Origin: Rhododendron vialii
Lineage: Eukaryota > Streptophyta > Magnoliopsida > Ericales > Ericaceae
Assembly (NCBI RefSeq): GCF_030253575.1
Contig: NC_080563.1
Location: 30,253,501 to 30,317,500, forward strand
Length of the DNA: 64,000 bases
Direction: 5' to 3'
Position 1 is the stretch's first letter; the number at the start of each line of letters is the position of its first letter. The notes under the pieces were generated by a model. The model was not told the DNA's origin. It saw only the letters and a list, made by a program, of their open reading frames with translations, and made no database searches. The position numbers and the translations under genes are program-made. Below, in pieces: positions 1 to 11,242 of this stretch.

Positions 1-59
1 GGTTCTATATATACCCAGGATCATCAATGTGGAATTCTGATGTGGGGTGGGGTGGGGTG

Positions 60-615
60 CAGTGGCGGAGCGAGGATTCGGGCCGCGAGGGTGCCACCGT
101 TCAATGAAAATCTAGTTAGATATGTGTGCGGAAAAATATGAGGAAGAATGTCAAGTAGAAAGTCATAAAATTAGGTTTTTGTCATGGGTCTTTTTTTGTG
201 AAATAAAAGCTTACTCAGGGGTGAAGCCCCCAGCCCCAACTCCCCCAGCGTCCGAGTTTTAAAATTTTATTTGGTTTATAACTGATTTTAAATATTATTG
301 GTAATTATTCGTGAATAGCTACTTATAATCCTAATAATTTTAGTTTGATTTGATATAAAACCCTGTTATTTTACATTCTCATTTGTCAATTTCTTTCATA
401 AAAAAAATAAGCATGTGACAGTTGAAGTAATCTAAAGAAAAAAACTAATTGATATTGGTATACTTTAACTGCATAAGGCTACAATAATTTCAATGTATAA
501 ATGTAATGTATTGGAAGACAAAAATCTTATGATATAATAAGTATACGTTCTGATAAAAAATATATGTCTATTAAGCCGGCTCCCTTGAGGTTAAAATCTT
601 GGCTCCGCCTCTAGG
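60..615. mobile_element. Possible hAT-like inverted-repeat element
   Basis: The left end reads CAGTGGCGGAGCGAGGATT and the right end, read on the other strand, AGAGGCGGAGCCAAGATT; about 15 of 18 bases agree as an inverted repeat. The CAGTGGCGGAGC start resembles plant hAT termini (family knowledge). No coding region is visible inside and I found no 8-bp target duplication, so the borders are approximate. Confidence 0.35.
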
Positions 616-2257
616 CTTACTCCAACTCTGGCATTCATATGGAAGACATAACGATACTAATTTTTCTAATTCTGAACCAATCATTCTCTAAATTGTAATT
701 TTTACATGATTTGCACAAAGTATTAAGTAGATTTTTTTTTTGCATACCCGTAAATACCTAATAGAACCACATTAGTTTATAAAAAAAAAAAATTATGTGT
801 TCGAAAGTGTGGGTGACACCTACGCCATCCCATCTATGTGAACACCGTCACAAAATAAAATTGACAAGTAGCTCCAACAGCAACTGCTTTCTACCTTGAC
901 AAACACCACAAAAAATAACTAAATTGACAAGTTTTAAAAGTGCCGAAGGCAACAGGAAATTCCTCTCTCACTCTTAAAGTGTAAAAAAAGAGTAATCTTG
1001 TATTTTATTCATACAAATATAAAAATCGACATATTTATGAATTCATTTTATATGTCCATTCACACAAACAAATACTATTTGTAAAGAAACATGCAGTAAA
1101 AATTGGGGCACCTGCCTCTCCAATTAGTGAAAAAGAATTACATATCTTGCGGGAGTTTAGGGAAAAATTTACAATGAGAGAGAGAGATGTATTTGGTCAC
1201 CAAAAACGATAATGAATCCGTGACTAAATTGTGGTCTCGTGAATGTTTGGACGCCAGGCGGCGTTAATATTGACCAAGTATAGCTTGAGAGAGCAATACC
1301 CTTCTGGCTTTTGGTCACCAAAAATGGTTTTAAAAGTGCGGCAATTTATTGTACTGTTGCCGTCGTTCGACGCGAGACGAGACCATAACACTCAGGTTTT
1401 TTAATTCTCCCTTTCAGCTGTTACTAGTTCAGTTAGGTTTTTATTAGTATCTATTAATGTCTCACAGCCCTTGAGAATATTCAGTTATGGACTGCATTGG
1501 TTTCTCAAATCCGAAACCAATCTTCATCATAAATGAGGGCTTGAATTAGAAATTTCCCCTATTTTCCCTGTCTACTAGTTAAGTTAGGTTTTCTGTTTCT
1601 TGGAGGCATGTGGGCAGGTCTGCTATAAACCTTTTGCTTGATCCTGAACTGGGGTTTATTTGCTGAAGTTCTTTGTACAATGCCTAGTTTTGCTTTCTCT
1701 GTTGAATTGTTGTCTTGGTTTTTTCGTGTCCTGTTTTTCTGCTACAGCTAGGGGGTGTCCTAGTGAAGTGAATTGTGTTTTTGTCCAGGCCATTCACATT
1801 ATTAATCTTAGCAATCATTAAATGATTATCCAATTTTGATAATGTCATTGACTCATTGGAGATATCCTTACTATTCAATTGATAGATTTCCTTGTTTTAC
1901 TTCTCAGTTTTTGACCCATGCTCTTCTCTTGGCCGTCTCACATTTCGTGTTTGGGAGGGAAGGGGAAACGGCAATTTGCAGCTTTGGAATTCAAATCCGG
2001 ACTTCAAACTCTATAGAATAGCTGGTCATCTACCTGGTTAACATCTTAATTTGTCTTGTCTGCTTCTGCTTGGATAAGCTTGAGAACTTGTTAAACATGC
2101 AACAACTTCACATGAATAGCTAAGGCTTAGTTGCATGAAGCGGGGAGTGGGTGATATCCGAATCGGGGTGACCGAGTGGAGGTAGGGGAGCGGCGAATTG
2201 TAGAAGTTGTTCATTTGGGTGCCATAGAGGAGCGTTTAGGATTAACTTCTGAAAAGA
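616..2257. other. Intergenic, no gene recognised
   Basis: AT-rich sequence with only short open stretches that do not resemble a known protein. I see no clear repeat borders here. Confidence 0.5.
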
Positions 2258-2264
2258 TAAATGG

Positions 2265-2646
2265 GAAAGGCTACAATATACACCCAATCATATGCACCCC
2301 AAAATGTTAGTAATTCGTAGAGAAAATGTTATGAATCATATTGCTAAAAAAGTACGGTTTTAGTATAAAAGTTATGAGACGCAGCAAAATATTACGATCT
2401 TAGTGAAAATGTTACCAATCCTAAACGTTACGAATTCTATTATTGGAAAGTTACAATTTTTTAGTTTAAAAGTTACAAGATGCACCAAAATATTATGAAT
2501 CATAATGAAAATATTACGAATTTTATTGGTGAAAGGTTACTAGTTCTAGAATAAAAATTACAAAACGGACTAAAATATTATGAATCAATTATACAATAGG
2601 TGCATATGGTACATATTTTTAAAGAATGTGTATTGTAGACTTTTCC
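2265..2646. mobile_element. MITE-like element with internal repeats
   Basis: The ends form an imperfect inverted repeat: GGCTACAATATACACC near the left and, in reverse complement, AGTCTACAATACACA near the right; both arms also contain ATATGCACC. TAAATGG flanks both sides (2258-2264 and 2647-2653). The interior is built of degenerate repeats centred on AAAATGTTACGAAT. There is no coding capacity. Confidence 0.5.
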
Positions 2647-2653
2647 TAAATGG

Positions 2654-4422
2654 AAAATAGTAGATATTATACAGTAATTCGTGATTGTGTGATGTGCCAA
2701 CCTCAAAATTTGTTTATTAAGTAAATGAAGAAGTTTGAGTTAATATTTTCAAGTATCTCATCAATACTTCATATTTTCTCTTGCTTGGCATATTTCGCTT
2801 CTTTTTGTTGTTGTTGTTGTTGTTGGGAGTTATATACCTAACAGTAAACAAGTTCTATACTAGGTTGAGCGGACTCATTTCTTGATTGGGAGCAAGGTTT
2901 TTAGGGGAGTCTGACTTGGGATGCAACTGCGAGAGCGAGGTTCTTTGGTGGATTTGCCACCCAGGTTCCAGCAACTAAGAGCTAAGGTACCATACATCCA
3001 TTGTATGGGTTGATATAAGTGCAACCTTACTCACCTTGCTTCAGCCAGGTTTCAGATTTATATGTATAGGAGTAGTATTTTGTGTTTCTTGTTTCCTTTT
3101 TCAAGTAATACATTTAAGTGAACTAATGTAATGAGTTTCTTTTTCTTTTTTTTCCCATGGTACCGTTCACTGATTGTCAGGTCAACTTCTCCTAAAAGTT
3201 TCAGATAAAGACTTTGTTTGACGTTTCTGAATCCTTGTACTACTCTTTCTGGCTTGGGGATGGCAAAAACTATTGAATAAACTAACCTTGATGGGACAAA
3301 TTTGGGAAGCATTAAGCTGGTAGGGGTGAATTACAAGGTGGAAGGTTAAGTCAAGTTGTGTTTTGGACAAGGGTGTCTGGAAGGCTATGCCGATTCATTG
3401 GTGATCGATATATGTGAAATTACTTAAGTACCCTCAAGAAAATAATTTATTTCCAATAATGACTATCATATAAAAGGTAGACGATATCTTACTAGGGTTT
3501 TCTGCATCTTTAGGTGTTCCTCTTATAGCGGTCAATGTTGTCTCCCCCTATTTATGCTACACCCATCTCATACCACCACCTTCATCTTTTGAACTACCTC
3601 TCTCCTTTTTCTCTTTTTTTTTTTTTTGAACAACAAAGAAGAATCCTGTGCCACTCCGGAATAAGAACGGGGCAAGCCCGAAACCCCCATAATACATTTA
3701 CAGATTACACCCTAATGCTCTCTAGTGCTCTTCTTGCAATTGAAACACCCTCAAAAGCATTAGGTCGAACCCATGGGTTTGGTATGTTCTCGGATATCTC
3801 TTTAATGTTTTGGTGAACTAGTAAATTCTGTGTGTGCACTCGGGCACTAGCATACAGATCTCTGTCTCTCTAATAATAAACTCATTACATGCTTTGTTAG
3901 GCTACTTTATGATCCAGATCGATAGATTTTGGAAGTCATATGATTTGTTCCTTGTTAAATGTTATATGCGACGAATTTTCCATTCCCGATATTGAATCCA
4001 TTCCTAATTCTTTTTATTTCATTTGTTTTTTTGATGTAATAAGTTCATAGTGTTGTTCTAGCGAATTATTAGAGGGGACTGTCCATCCATAGACTTTTTA
4101 GAGGAATGGTAAAATTCATAGATATCTTAAATAAGAAAGTATAACTATACATGTCCATACACAAGCCAACCACATCAAAAAACAAAGTAATGAGGAAAAG
4201 AACAAAGACCCAAGAAGACAAGCAAACCCAGACCAATCAAACCCCTTATCTTGGATCCTAAAAATTTAGAAAACTAGCCTTCAACACCAAACATGCGAAC
4301 CACAATACCTGCAAAGACAAAAGTTAAGGTCCAGAAAGCAAAGGTAAGTCAATAGAAAGCATGGTGTTGCGGGATACGAATGTCGGTATTATTAGAATAG
4401 TTAGATTAGCACCTTGGAAGAG
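2654..4422. other. Intergenic, no gene recognised
   Basis: No supported gene. A T-run followed by GAACAACAAAG near 3613-3640 resembles the reverse complement of a LINE 3' end, but I could not find its target duplication. Confidence 0.4.
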
Positions 4423-4468
4423 GGGTTGAACTCTTTTTTTTTTTTGCTCGGCCAAGGGTTGAACTCTT
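4423..4468 (-). mobile_element. Micro-retroinsertion (T-run) with direct repeats
   Basis: GGGTTGAACTC at 4423-4433 recurs at 4456-4466. Between the copies lie only a T-run and GCTCGGCCAA (4434-4455). On the minus strand this is TTGGCCGAGC followed by poly(A), as expected from an extremely 5'-truncated LINE or SINE insertion. Confidence 0.55.
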
Positions 4469-5807
4469 GACCTCCTTTTTCGTAGCACCTAAGTGCACCC
4501 CTAATGTCGTTGGGCCAAAGGCCTCTTGGCACTTGTGCATGTTCTTAGTTAATGTTAATATAACTTTTCACGTATAGGCATATATGGATGCAGAGTCCCC
4601 ATAAACCTAGTTTTCGTGAATAATTATTTCTCTTTCATTTGTTTTATTATATATATACAGAAAACTTCTAGTGAGACGAGAGCAAGTGTAAGTTATATAT
4701 GGTCTCTAATGGTGAATGAGGTTCAAGATAAGTATGGTCTGGACCTCTGTCTCAAACTGGCCCTTTCCTCTTAATTTTGTTAGAATTATCTTTGTAGTTT
4801 GTTTTCAACATCAAATTAGAGCATTCTATCTCATTGTTTCTGTGAAAAATTTCTTCCTCCGATATGATTGACTTGGAATTCTTATGGATCTCTCTCTCTC
4901 TTTCTCTCTCACAGAATGGGCCACACAGTGACAACAGCTGTTTGCTATCGGATAGGGGCAAGGCTTTGGTGGTGTGTTGGAGGCCATTTACATGGATTGT
5001 TGTTCATTGCATTTCATTCAAAATCCAACGAGGTGATAAGGCATTCATTCAAAGAAGGATTGGATTATGGCAGGTAATTAAGTGTATCTGAAGAAGAAAG
5101 GAAACAAATTTATATATGTATTTATTGCTCACTTAATTAATTCTCCAATTTTGCATTTGGTATGAACTAGATGAGAAATATTTTATCAGCTTACAATTCG
5201 TTATCGTGAATACACAAATATGAATTTCCTTTTCCACAATTTTCTTAATGTCATGCAGCTGGCCTATTAATGGCACGAATTTGAGAAAAATTATAATGAA
5301 GGGTGACGTTATCATTGTTCAACAATTGAGGTTGCGGGTATTTGATGACTCAAAGTGTCCACAAAAATAACCCCTGTACCCGCCATTTTGTACATAATTT
5401 TGTTATACACTACACCTCAATTTTCTTATGAGCTAGTGTGACGATAGTTGGTCCATGTTGGATAAATTTTGGATATGCTAGTAAATGTCTAGCTAGCACA
5501 AAAACATTTCCAGTCTTTTCCTCACACGTGACTCATACAAAATATTTTGTTTTGCCACGTAAAATTGCTCTGTTAAACTTAGCGCGTGATCTGCCCTTCA
5601 ATTTTAACTAGCAGGTTATGGAATTGGATTAAAAGTACGTATCTTTCTTATGGATGCAGGGAGGAGGGAATATTAGAGTTCAAAATTCAAAACCCTAGGT
5701 TCTAGAACATGCCAAGCCCACTTATAAAATGGACCTTAACCTCTCCACAGAAACAACATGCACCCATTGGAGAAGGTGTGAAAATTAACCCAGGAACCCT
5801 CTACGCC
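4469..5807. other. Intergenic; one unassigned open stretch
   Basis: A stretch at 4917-5076 reads open from an ATG (MGHTVTTAVCYRIGARLWW...) up to a possible splice donor GTAATT. I cannot match it to a family or find partner exons, so no gene is called. The rest holds nothing recognisable. Confidence 0.3.
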
Positions 5808-5815
5808 TATAAATA
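5808..5815 (+). promoter_or_regulatory. TATA-like box before a putative small gene
   Basis: TATAAATA lies about 100 bp before the ATG at 5909. The intervening sequence is a plausible 5' leader. This is inference from position only. Confidence 0.35.
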
Positions 5816-5908
5816 AGCCTTCAGTGCAAACCCGACCTTCACCAAAGGAAGCAGCCTGAAACTCTCTGTAAACTCCTGAAATGAGAAGTTGTGGAGGATT
5901 CAACATAG

Positions 5909-6334
5909 ATGGAGCCAAAGAAGAAGCCGACAACGGAGAGGAAGATGAAGACCCTCCCTCAAAACGGTACCATCCATGGATTAAGTTATCGGATCAGTGA
6001 TTTACCAGATGTTAGGTACGGAACTACATCTCTCCTTCTCCTTCTCACACACGATTATTTTTACTGTCTGTTTTCTATCAACAAGAAAGTAGTAGAAATA
6101 TTTTATGGATATTGACAAGACTGTGTTCATCATGTGAACAGTGTTAAAAGTTTTCCCGCCCGGCACTGCTCCGGTTCTGCGTTCGTGGCGTGCGAAAGAA
6201 GGACTGCACGTGTTCTGGCACTAAAACTTGGCCCTCCCGAAGATTCCCCTTGGATTTCATCGAGCTACGAAATACCAAGACCGGATCTGTTGTTTAGCTC
6301 CTCCTTTTCAACCTGCACATACAGACATGTTTAG
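5909..6334 (+). CDS. Putative two-exon small protein, unknown function
   Basis: The proposed exons are 5909-6015 and 6142-6334, joined across a 126-bp intron (donor AG|GTACGG, acceptor GAACAG|TGTT). Joining keeps the frame and gives a 99-residue protein. The N-terminus is basic (MEPKKKPTTERKMK) and the second exon is Arg/Ser/Cys-rich (KSFPARHCSGSAFVACERR). I do not recognise a domain. A TATA-like box sits about 100 bp upstream. A 39-codon reading frame starting at the earlier ATG 5881 overlaps the start in another frame and could repress translation, or could be the real N-terminus of a different model. The second exon is richer in GC than its surroundings. It may be a genuine short gene or a chance open frame. 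Confidence 0.3.
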
Positions 6335-6410
6335 TTGGAATCTTTCAATGGTTTCACTAAACTGTAGGGTGCGGATTGATACCTAAAATCTAAAGATAGA
6401 AGACACACTC

Positions 6411-6510
6411 GGATATCCATCTAAATTTGTGTAGGATATCCATCTAAATTTGTGTAGGATACGAGGACATTATGTAATTCATTTGATTTTGTGTACGGAT
6501 ACGAGGACAT
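6411..6510. repeat. Short tandem duplications
   Basis: A 23-bp unit (GGATATCCATCTAAATTTGT plus GTA) occurs twice in tandem near 6413-6456. It is followed by two copies of GGATACGAGGACATTATGTA about 40 bp apart. Non-coding. Confidence 0.6.
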
Positions 6511-7486
6511 TATGTAATGATTTGCTTTCGATTTTCCGATGTATTGGACATTTTTTGTTGGTCCTCTCATGTAAGTTCTATACAATTCAAGTTATAAGGG
6601 TATGAAGATGTATTTGCTTTGTATTATTTGTTTAGTTATCATTATAAGTTCATGTTTCCTTCAAAAAATGGTTCATATCTTTTCTTGGTTAAGATCTTCT
6701 CTGATCCAAAATGGGACCTATTATGATCTCATTCGATGATACAAATCGTTGATTTTGCAAGTACAGAATTCATTCCAATTGATATATCAGTCCAATAAAT
6801 CTAATTTTTTTTGCAGAGTTCCTAGCTAGATCTCCAGGCTTCTAAAGGGAGAACGGCATGAAAGAACTCCTGCTTACTAACTGGCCATTAATTCTTAGAT
6901 ATTATTAACTCTAAAAGTTGTCATTTTCATATAAGAAGTAATTAAAATCCTAGCAGGAGAGGACATTTTTTCCATTCTGAAGAATTGGAGTATCACAAAT
7001 TTACCATTATACTACCTAGTTACCTCATTCCTTTCATTACGATCGATTGATGCTTGCGAAGAAAACCCCATCGAACCAGAATAATTTGCTCCCTATATGG
7101 CCAAACTAGCACTGGTAATGAATAGATGATAGTATTATGTCCTATCAAATTCTTTCTTGTTGAAAATATAATACTTGCTCTTTATGTTATAATAAAATAA
7201 AATAAAATTGTTGCACCTATAAATAAAATCAATTGCTCCTAGCTTGTGATAATGGTAACGAATGGGTGACAGCTATACGTTTTACGATCACCAATTGTTG
7301 CTGCTATAAATAAAATGAATCCCTATATGACCAAACTAGCACTGGAATGATAACGAATGGACGAAGGAAACGGGAATGGATTTGAGTGTAAAGTATTACT
7401 GAATTTAAGTTTTTAAAATGTAACAACTGGGTCGAGCGCCCATGCATTCATGAAAAAAAAAAAAGAGATTGGATTATCGTTGGTAA
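6511..7486. other. Intergenic with a repeated fragment
   Basis: No gene is seen. A fragment starting CCCTATATG and ending AACTAGCACTGG occurs at about 7091 and again at 7321, suggesting a local duplication. Confidence 0.4.
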
Positions 7487-7765
7487 GGTATCTAAAAGAA
7501 AAAGGAAACTATTTTAGATGTAGTTATTGCATTCTTAATACACACGTACGCACTCACATATTCTATTGGGGCCACGGGAACATTAGTACAAAGCATTCAT
7601 TAAAAGAATGAGCGGGCTATAGTAGGTAAGAAATCTTCAAAGAAAGGAAATGTGTTTATAGTTAGTTATTACACTTAAATATTCCCCAATTTCCTAATGG
7701 GTATGAAATGTCAAGATGATGAATTATCATCGGTACAATTTATTGCCCTTTGAACCCAAATAAGG

Positions 7766-7786
7766 CCGTGAAAAAAAAAAAAAAAA
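7766..7786 (+). mobile_element. Micro-retroinsertion (poly-A) with 10-bp TSD
   Basis: CCAAATAAGG at 7756-7765 is repeated exactly at 7787-7796. Between them are only CCGTG and 16 A residues. The paralogous copy B lacks the insertion. This fits an almost completely 5'-truncated retroposition event. Confidence 0.7.
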
Positions 7787-8032
7787 CCAAATAAGGATTA
7801 TTCATATATGGGATTCACAGATAAATGTAAGTATGTGTATATTTATTTGACGGGAGTTCCACAAAACAAAAGGCCAAATAAGTTGGTTTTGTCCTTATTT
7901 GAATTTTTTTTGTCGCATTTACTAGTTTCACGCCAAATTTTTGTAGATTATTGATTCATCTTGACGAGATGAATCAGAAAAGTACGGTATCTAAAAGAAA
8001 AAGGAAACGACTTTAGATGTAGTTATTGTCTT

Positions 8033-8536
8033 TCTTTTCTTTTTTTTGAATCAACTCACATTCAATTCATTTCATAACAAAGCCCGAAGGCAATACAGAT
8101 TTCATCAAAAGATACAAGAATGAGTGAAAACTACCCAGACTTCGACACAGGCACCCCCTGTAGAAACAAGACTGGCGAAATTGCCAGATGAGAACCAATC
8201 TAGGTCTAGATAGTAGAGAATCCCAAAACGGACCGGACCCCAACTCAAACCCGATAAGCGCAAATGAAATCTGGACGGCAAGAGCCGTTCACCGGAGCAG
8301 AAGTCGATCACCATAAACAAAATCGTTCACCGTAGCAAACCCCTCCACCGAAAAACAAGCAGCCGAACCTCAACCCACCAACTACCAACCAGTAGCCGGA
8401 CCTTAACCCAACAGCCGGACGAAAACCAGTAGCCAGACCTCAATCCACCAACTACCATAGAAACAAGGGCAACCCAGACCGGTAACAGACCGGACTAAGC
8501 CGATAAATAAGCCAGACTGAAACCAGCCGGAAAAGA
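8033..8536 (-). mobile_element. Non-autonomous retroposon, 12-bp TSD
   Basis: AGTTATTGTCTT flanks the insertion at 8021-8032 and 8537-8548. The left end is T-rich, that is a minus-strand poly(A) tail. The undisturbed sequence around 7520 in the duplicated copy shows the pre-insertion site. The body has no reading frame matching a retroposon protein. It contains short repeats of CCAACTACCA and AGCCGGAC. Confidence 0.75.
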
Positions 8537-8706
8537 AGTTATTGTCTTCTTAATACACACGCACTCACATATTTTATTGGAGCCACATATACTAGTGTAC
8601 ACAGAACATTAGTACAAGGCATTCATCATTAAAAGAATGAGCGGGTTATAGTAGGTAAGAAATATTCAAAGAAAGGAAATGAGTTTATAGTTAGTTATTA
8701 CACTTA

Positions 8707-8893
8707 GGCCTTGTTCGTTTTAATTTGGATTATGGATTTTGAATTCTAATCATTATCTTATTTTTCTCAAATCATTACTTTCATTTTTTTTTCTATCTCT
8801 CTCCAATCACTTCTTATTTTCAATCATTAATCTATTTCTCTCTACACTTATTATCTAGAATTGCAAATCGAAAATTCCAAAATGAACATTATC
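8707..8893. mobile_element. Tourist-like MITE, TTA target duplication
   Basis: The ends GGCCTTGTTCGTTTT and (reverse complement) GATAATGTTCATTTT form an imperfect inverted repeat. TTA flanks both sides. The empty site TTATTACACTTAAATATTCC is preserved in the tandem copy near 7667. A 3-bp TTA duplication and these termini fit PIF/Harbinger-derived MITEs. Confidence 0.75.
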
Positions 8894-9202
8894 TTAAATA
8901 TTCCCAATATCCTAATGAGTATGAAATGTCAAGATGACGAATTATCACCCGTACAATTTATTGCCCCTTGATCATAAAGATTATTCATGTATGGGACCCA
9001 CAAATAAATATGAGTATGTGTATATTTATTTGACAGAAGTTTCACAAAGCAAAAAGGCAAATAAGTTGGTTTTGTCTTTGTTTGAATTTTTTTTGCATTT
9101 GGTAGTTTTGCACCAAGCTTTTGTGATTTATTGATTTGTCTCGATGAGATGGATCGAAAAAGTAAAAAAAATTGACCTTTATCCAAATAATATCCACTTT
9201 TC

Positions 9203-9806
9203 TTTTTTTTTTTGAACGGCGAAAATAATTTTTATTAATTTTTGAAATTGTTACAAAGATTAATTGGATAATGAGAGAATAAAAAGTCTAATCTAAGACC
9301 CAAGCCCTTCATTGGCAAAAAGTCAACCAAGGTTACACCCAAAGGAAGCAAAGCCTCAATACCTACGGGCCTAAAAGCCCAAATAAAAATAGTTAATACA
9401 AATAGGACACAGCCCAGCATCCAGAAAGCTTAAAAGCTCAAATAACATGGACAAGCCCAAACAAACATCAAACCCTAACTACACAATTATCTGCCGCCAA
9501 CACCAAGTCCCACCCAACCCCCACCACTGCAACCCACCGCTACAGCACCGCCACCTGTCGCAGAGTTGACAAGAAACACTGGAACCATCGACGGCCGTTG
9601 CCTTGCAAGCTGTTAGGCGAAGAAACCGATCAACCCAGGAGAATGACTGGTGGAGACAAACGGGCATCACCCTCAAGGGCACGGAAACTGACCTAGCCCT
9701 TAAGAAAAATCGGCTGCCCCAACTGGTACAACAGGCGGTCGATCATCCAAAAATGGGGAAGAGAGCCAAACAAAGGTAGCAACGGTGAACAAGAGAAACA
9801 ACAAAC

Positions 9807-9882
<76 letters not shown>

Positions 9883-10286
9883 GGAGGAGCAGCAAAGGTA
9901 GCATCAGGAAGATGGATCGACTATATGCAAGGAAGAGATCATCGGCGCGAGCTCTATCGCAAGAAATTGAGGCGCCGTGAACCGGTCGTATAGCGCCAGG
10001 CCCAAAAATGCTCCAAAGACCCCAGCAGAAGAGACGACACCAATTGATCGGCCACCAAACACACCACCGCCAATGCTGAACCAACCAGCAACCACAACAG
10101 CCACCAACACCGCTGCAGACGCTGGATCCAACAGCAACCGCACTTGCAAAAGAAAACAAAGGGATGGAGGCCCGGGGGAGGAGGTCGCCTCTCCCCAGGT
10201 GGTGGAAATCTAACTGGGAGACGAAGGGTTGGGGTAGAGAGAGATGGTCTCAATTTAGAGAACCTCAACAAATTCTAAACCAAATT
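9203..10286 (-). mobile_element. 5'-truncated LINE-like retroposon, 17-bp TSD
   Basis: AATAATATCCACTTTTC is repeated exactly at 9186-9202 and 10287-10303. The left end is a T-run followed by GAACGGCG; on the minus strand the element ends ...CGCCGTTC-poly(A), preceded by AATAAAAATT. The far end is GC-rich. Open frames on the minus strand are short and match no reverse transcriptase. It appears to be a short LINE derivative made of a 5' part and a 3' part, with a (GA)34 microsatellite in the middle. Confidence 0.8.
9811..9878. repeat. (GA)34 microsatellite
   Basis: 68 bp of uninterrupted GA dinucleotides inside the LINE-like retroposon. Confidence 0.95.
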
Positions 10287-10391
10287 AATAATATCCACTT
10301 TTCAGCAACAAAAGTAAAAAAGGTTGGCTTTTTTTTGGCTATAATCTTGGATATTTTTAAAAATATTTAAGTAAAAGTAAAAAATTTAGGG

Positions 10392-10560
10392 TTTTTCGAT
10401 TCCTCTGATCGAGACGAATTAATAATACACAAAAGTTCGGCGCAAAAGAGTTCCACTAAGGTAAAAGGTCCTTATTCAATTTTTATAGCGTACGTTAGCT
10501 AGCTTTTCGCCAAACTTTTGTGGATTATTAATTCGTCTTGATGAAAGAAATCGAAAAAGT
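10392..10560. repeat. Imperfect inverted repeat (hairpin)
   Basis: The left arm (10392-10450) contains GAGACGAATTAATAATACAC. The right arm (10503-10560) contains the reverse-complementary GTGGATTATTAATTCGTCTT. Further copies of the same block lie near 7930 and 9108 (same sense as the right arm) and near 10932 (same sense as the left arm). Confidence 0.7.
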
Positions 10561-10999
10561 AATTTTTTTTACTTTTATACAAATATTTTAGAAAATATTC
10601 ACTTTTTAGCCCCAAAAAAAGTCAAAAAGTTTGCTTTTTTGGACTTAAAATTGGATATTTCCAAAAATATTTGGAGGAAAGTAAATTTTTTTTACTTTTT
10701 AAATTGGAGGTGGATTATCTGCAGTCCAACTGCAGAGAGTCCATGCAGTTTTATCACAACCGTTCATTTTTTCATCCAACGATCCAAACTTTGAGAAACT
10801 TTTTTGGGGAAAAATTTAACCGGAAAAGTTTTTTTAAAATCTCGACCGTTCAAAACATCATTCAACGACTGCGAACACTCCAACCTCATCTATACATCAT
10901 TCGACGACTGCGAACACTCCAAGCCTGGTACTTTTGAATTCCTCTTGTCGAGACGAATCACTAATCCACAAAAAGTTTAAAGCAAAACTAATGAGCGCG

Positions 11000-11181
11000 A
11001 AAACCACTTCTAGTGAAATTGGTTGTTCATCTCCCTCCTCTAGTAGTGATCAGGGTTCGAGTCCCACAGGAGGCGGGCGCTTTGAGGCTAGGGCTATGGA
11101 TAGTCTCTGAACGCCTCTAACTCTAACACCTCCACTACCTCCCCCTAGCCTAATATATATAATGTTGGGAAAAAAAAATAT
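11000..11181 (+). mobile_element. tRNA-derived SINE
   Basis: An exact pol III B-box, GGTTCGAGTCC, lies at 11054-11064, at the distance from the left end expected of a tRNA head. The element ends in an A-run. TAATGAGCGCG (10989-10999) and TAATGAGAGCG (11182-11192) flank it and differ at one of 11 bases. The A-box is degenerate. Confidence 0.7.
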
Positions 11182-11242
11182 TAATGAGAGCGATTTTTTT
11201 ATTAAATAAAGACATAACTTCCAAAAAAAGTGCTTAAATTTA

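Larger units (their letters stand above)
7487..9185. repeat. Tandem duplication (0.5-kb unit) split by insertions
   Basis: Copy A (7487-7985) and copy B (7987 to about 9165) share the same order of blocks, from GGTATCTAAAAGAAAAAGG to the GATGAGATG..TCGAAAAAG end. Copy B is longer because it carries a retroposon (8033-8536) and a MITE (8707-8893). Copy A provides the unoccupied site for both. Copy A alone carries the 21-bp poly(A) insertion at 7766-7786. Confidence 0.8.

Noticed and set aside
60..615. Certain assignment of the first inverted repeat as a hAT transposon.
   Set aside because: No 8-bp duplication (GTGGGGTG on the left, GGCTTACT on the right); kept only as a low-confidence feature.
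4864..5091. Open stretch with a splice-donor-like end (MGHTVTTAVCYRIGARLWW...).
   Set aside because: No recognisable domain or joining exon; listed only as part of an intergenic stretch.
9743..10271. Long open frames on the minus strand around the GA microsatellite.
   Set aside because: They arise from the GA repeat and GC-rich LINE-like sequence and differ in every frame; no conserved protein.
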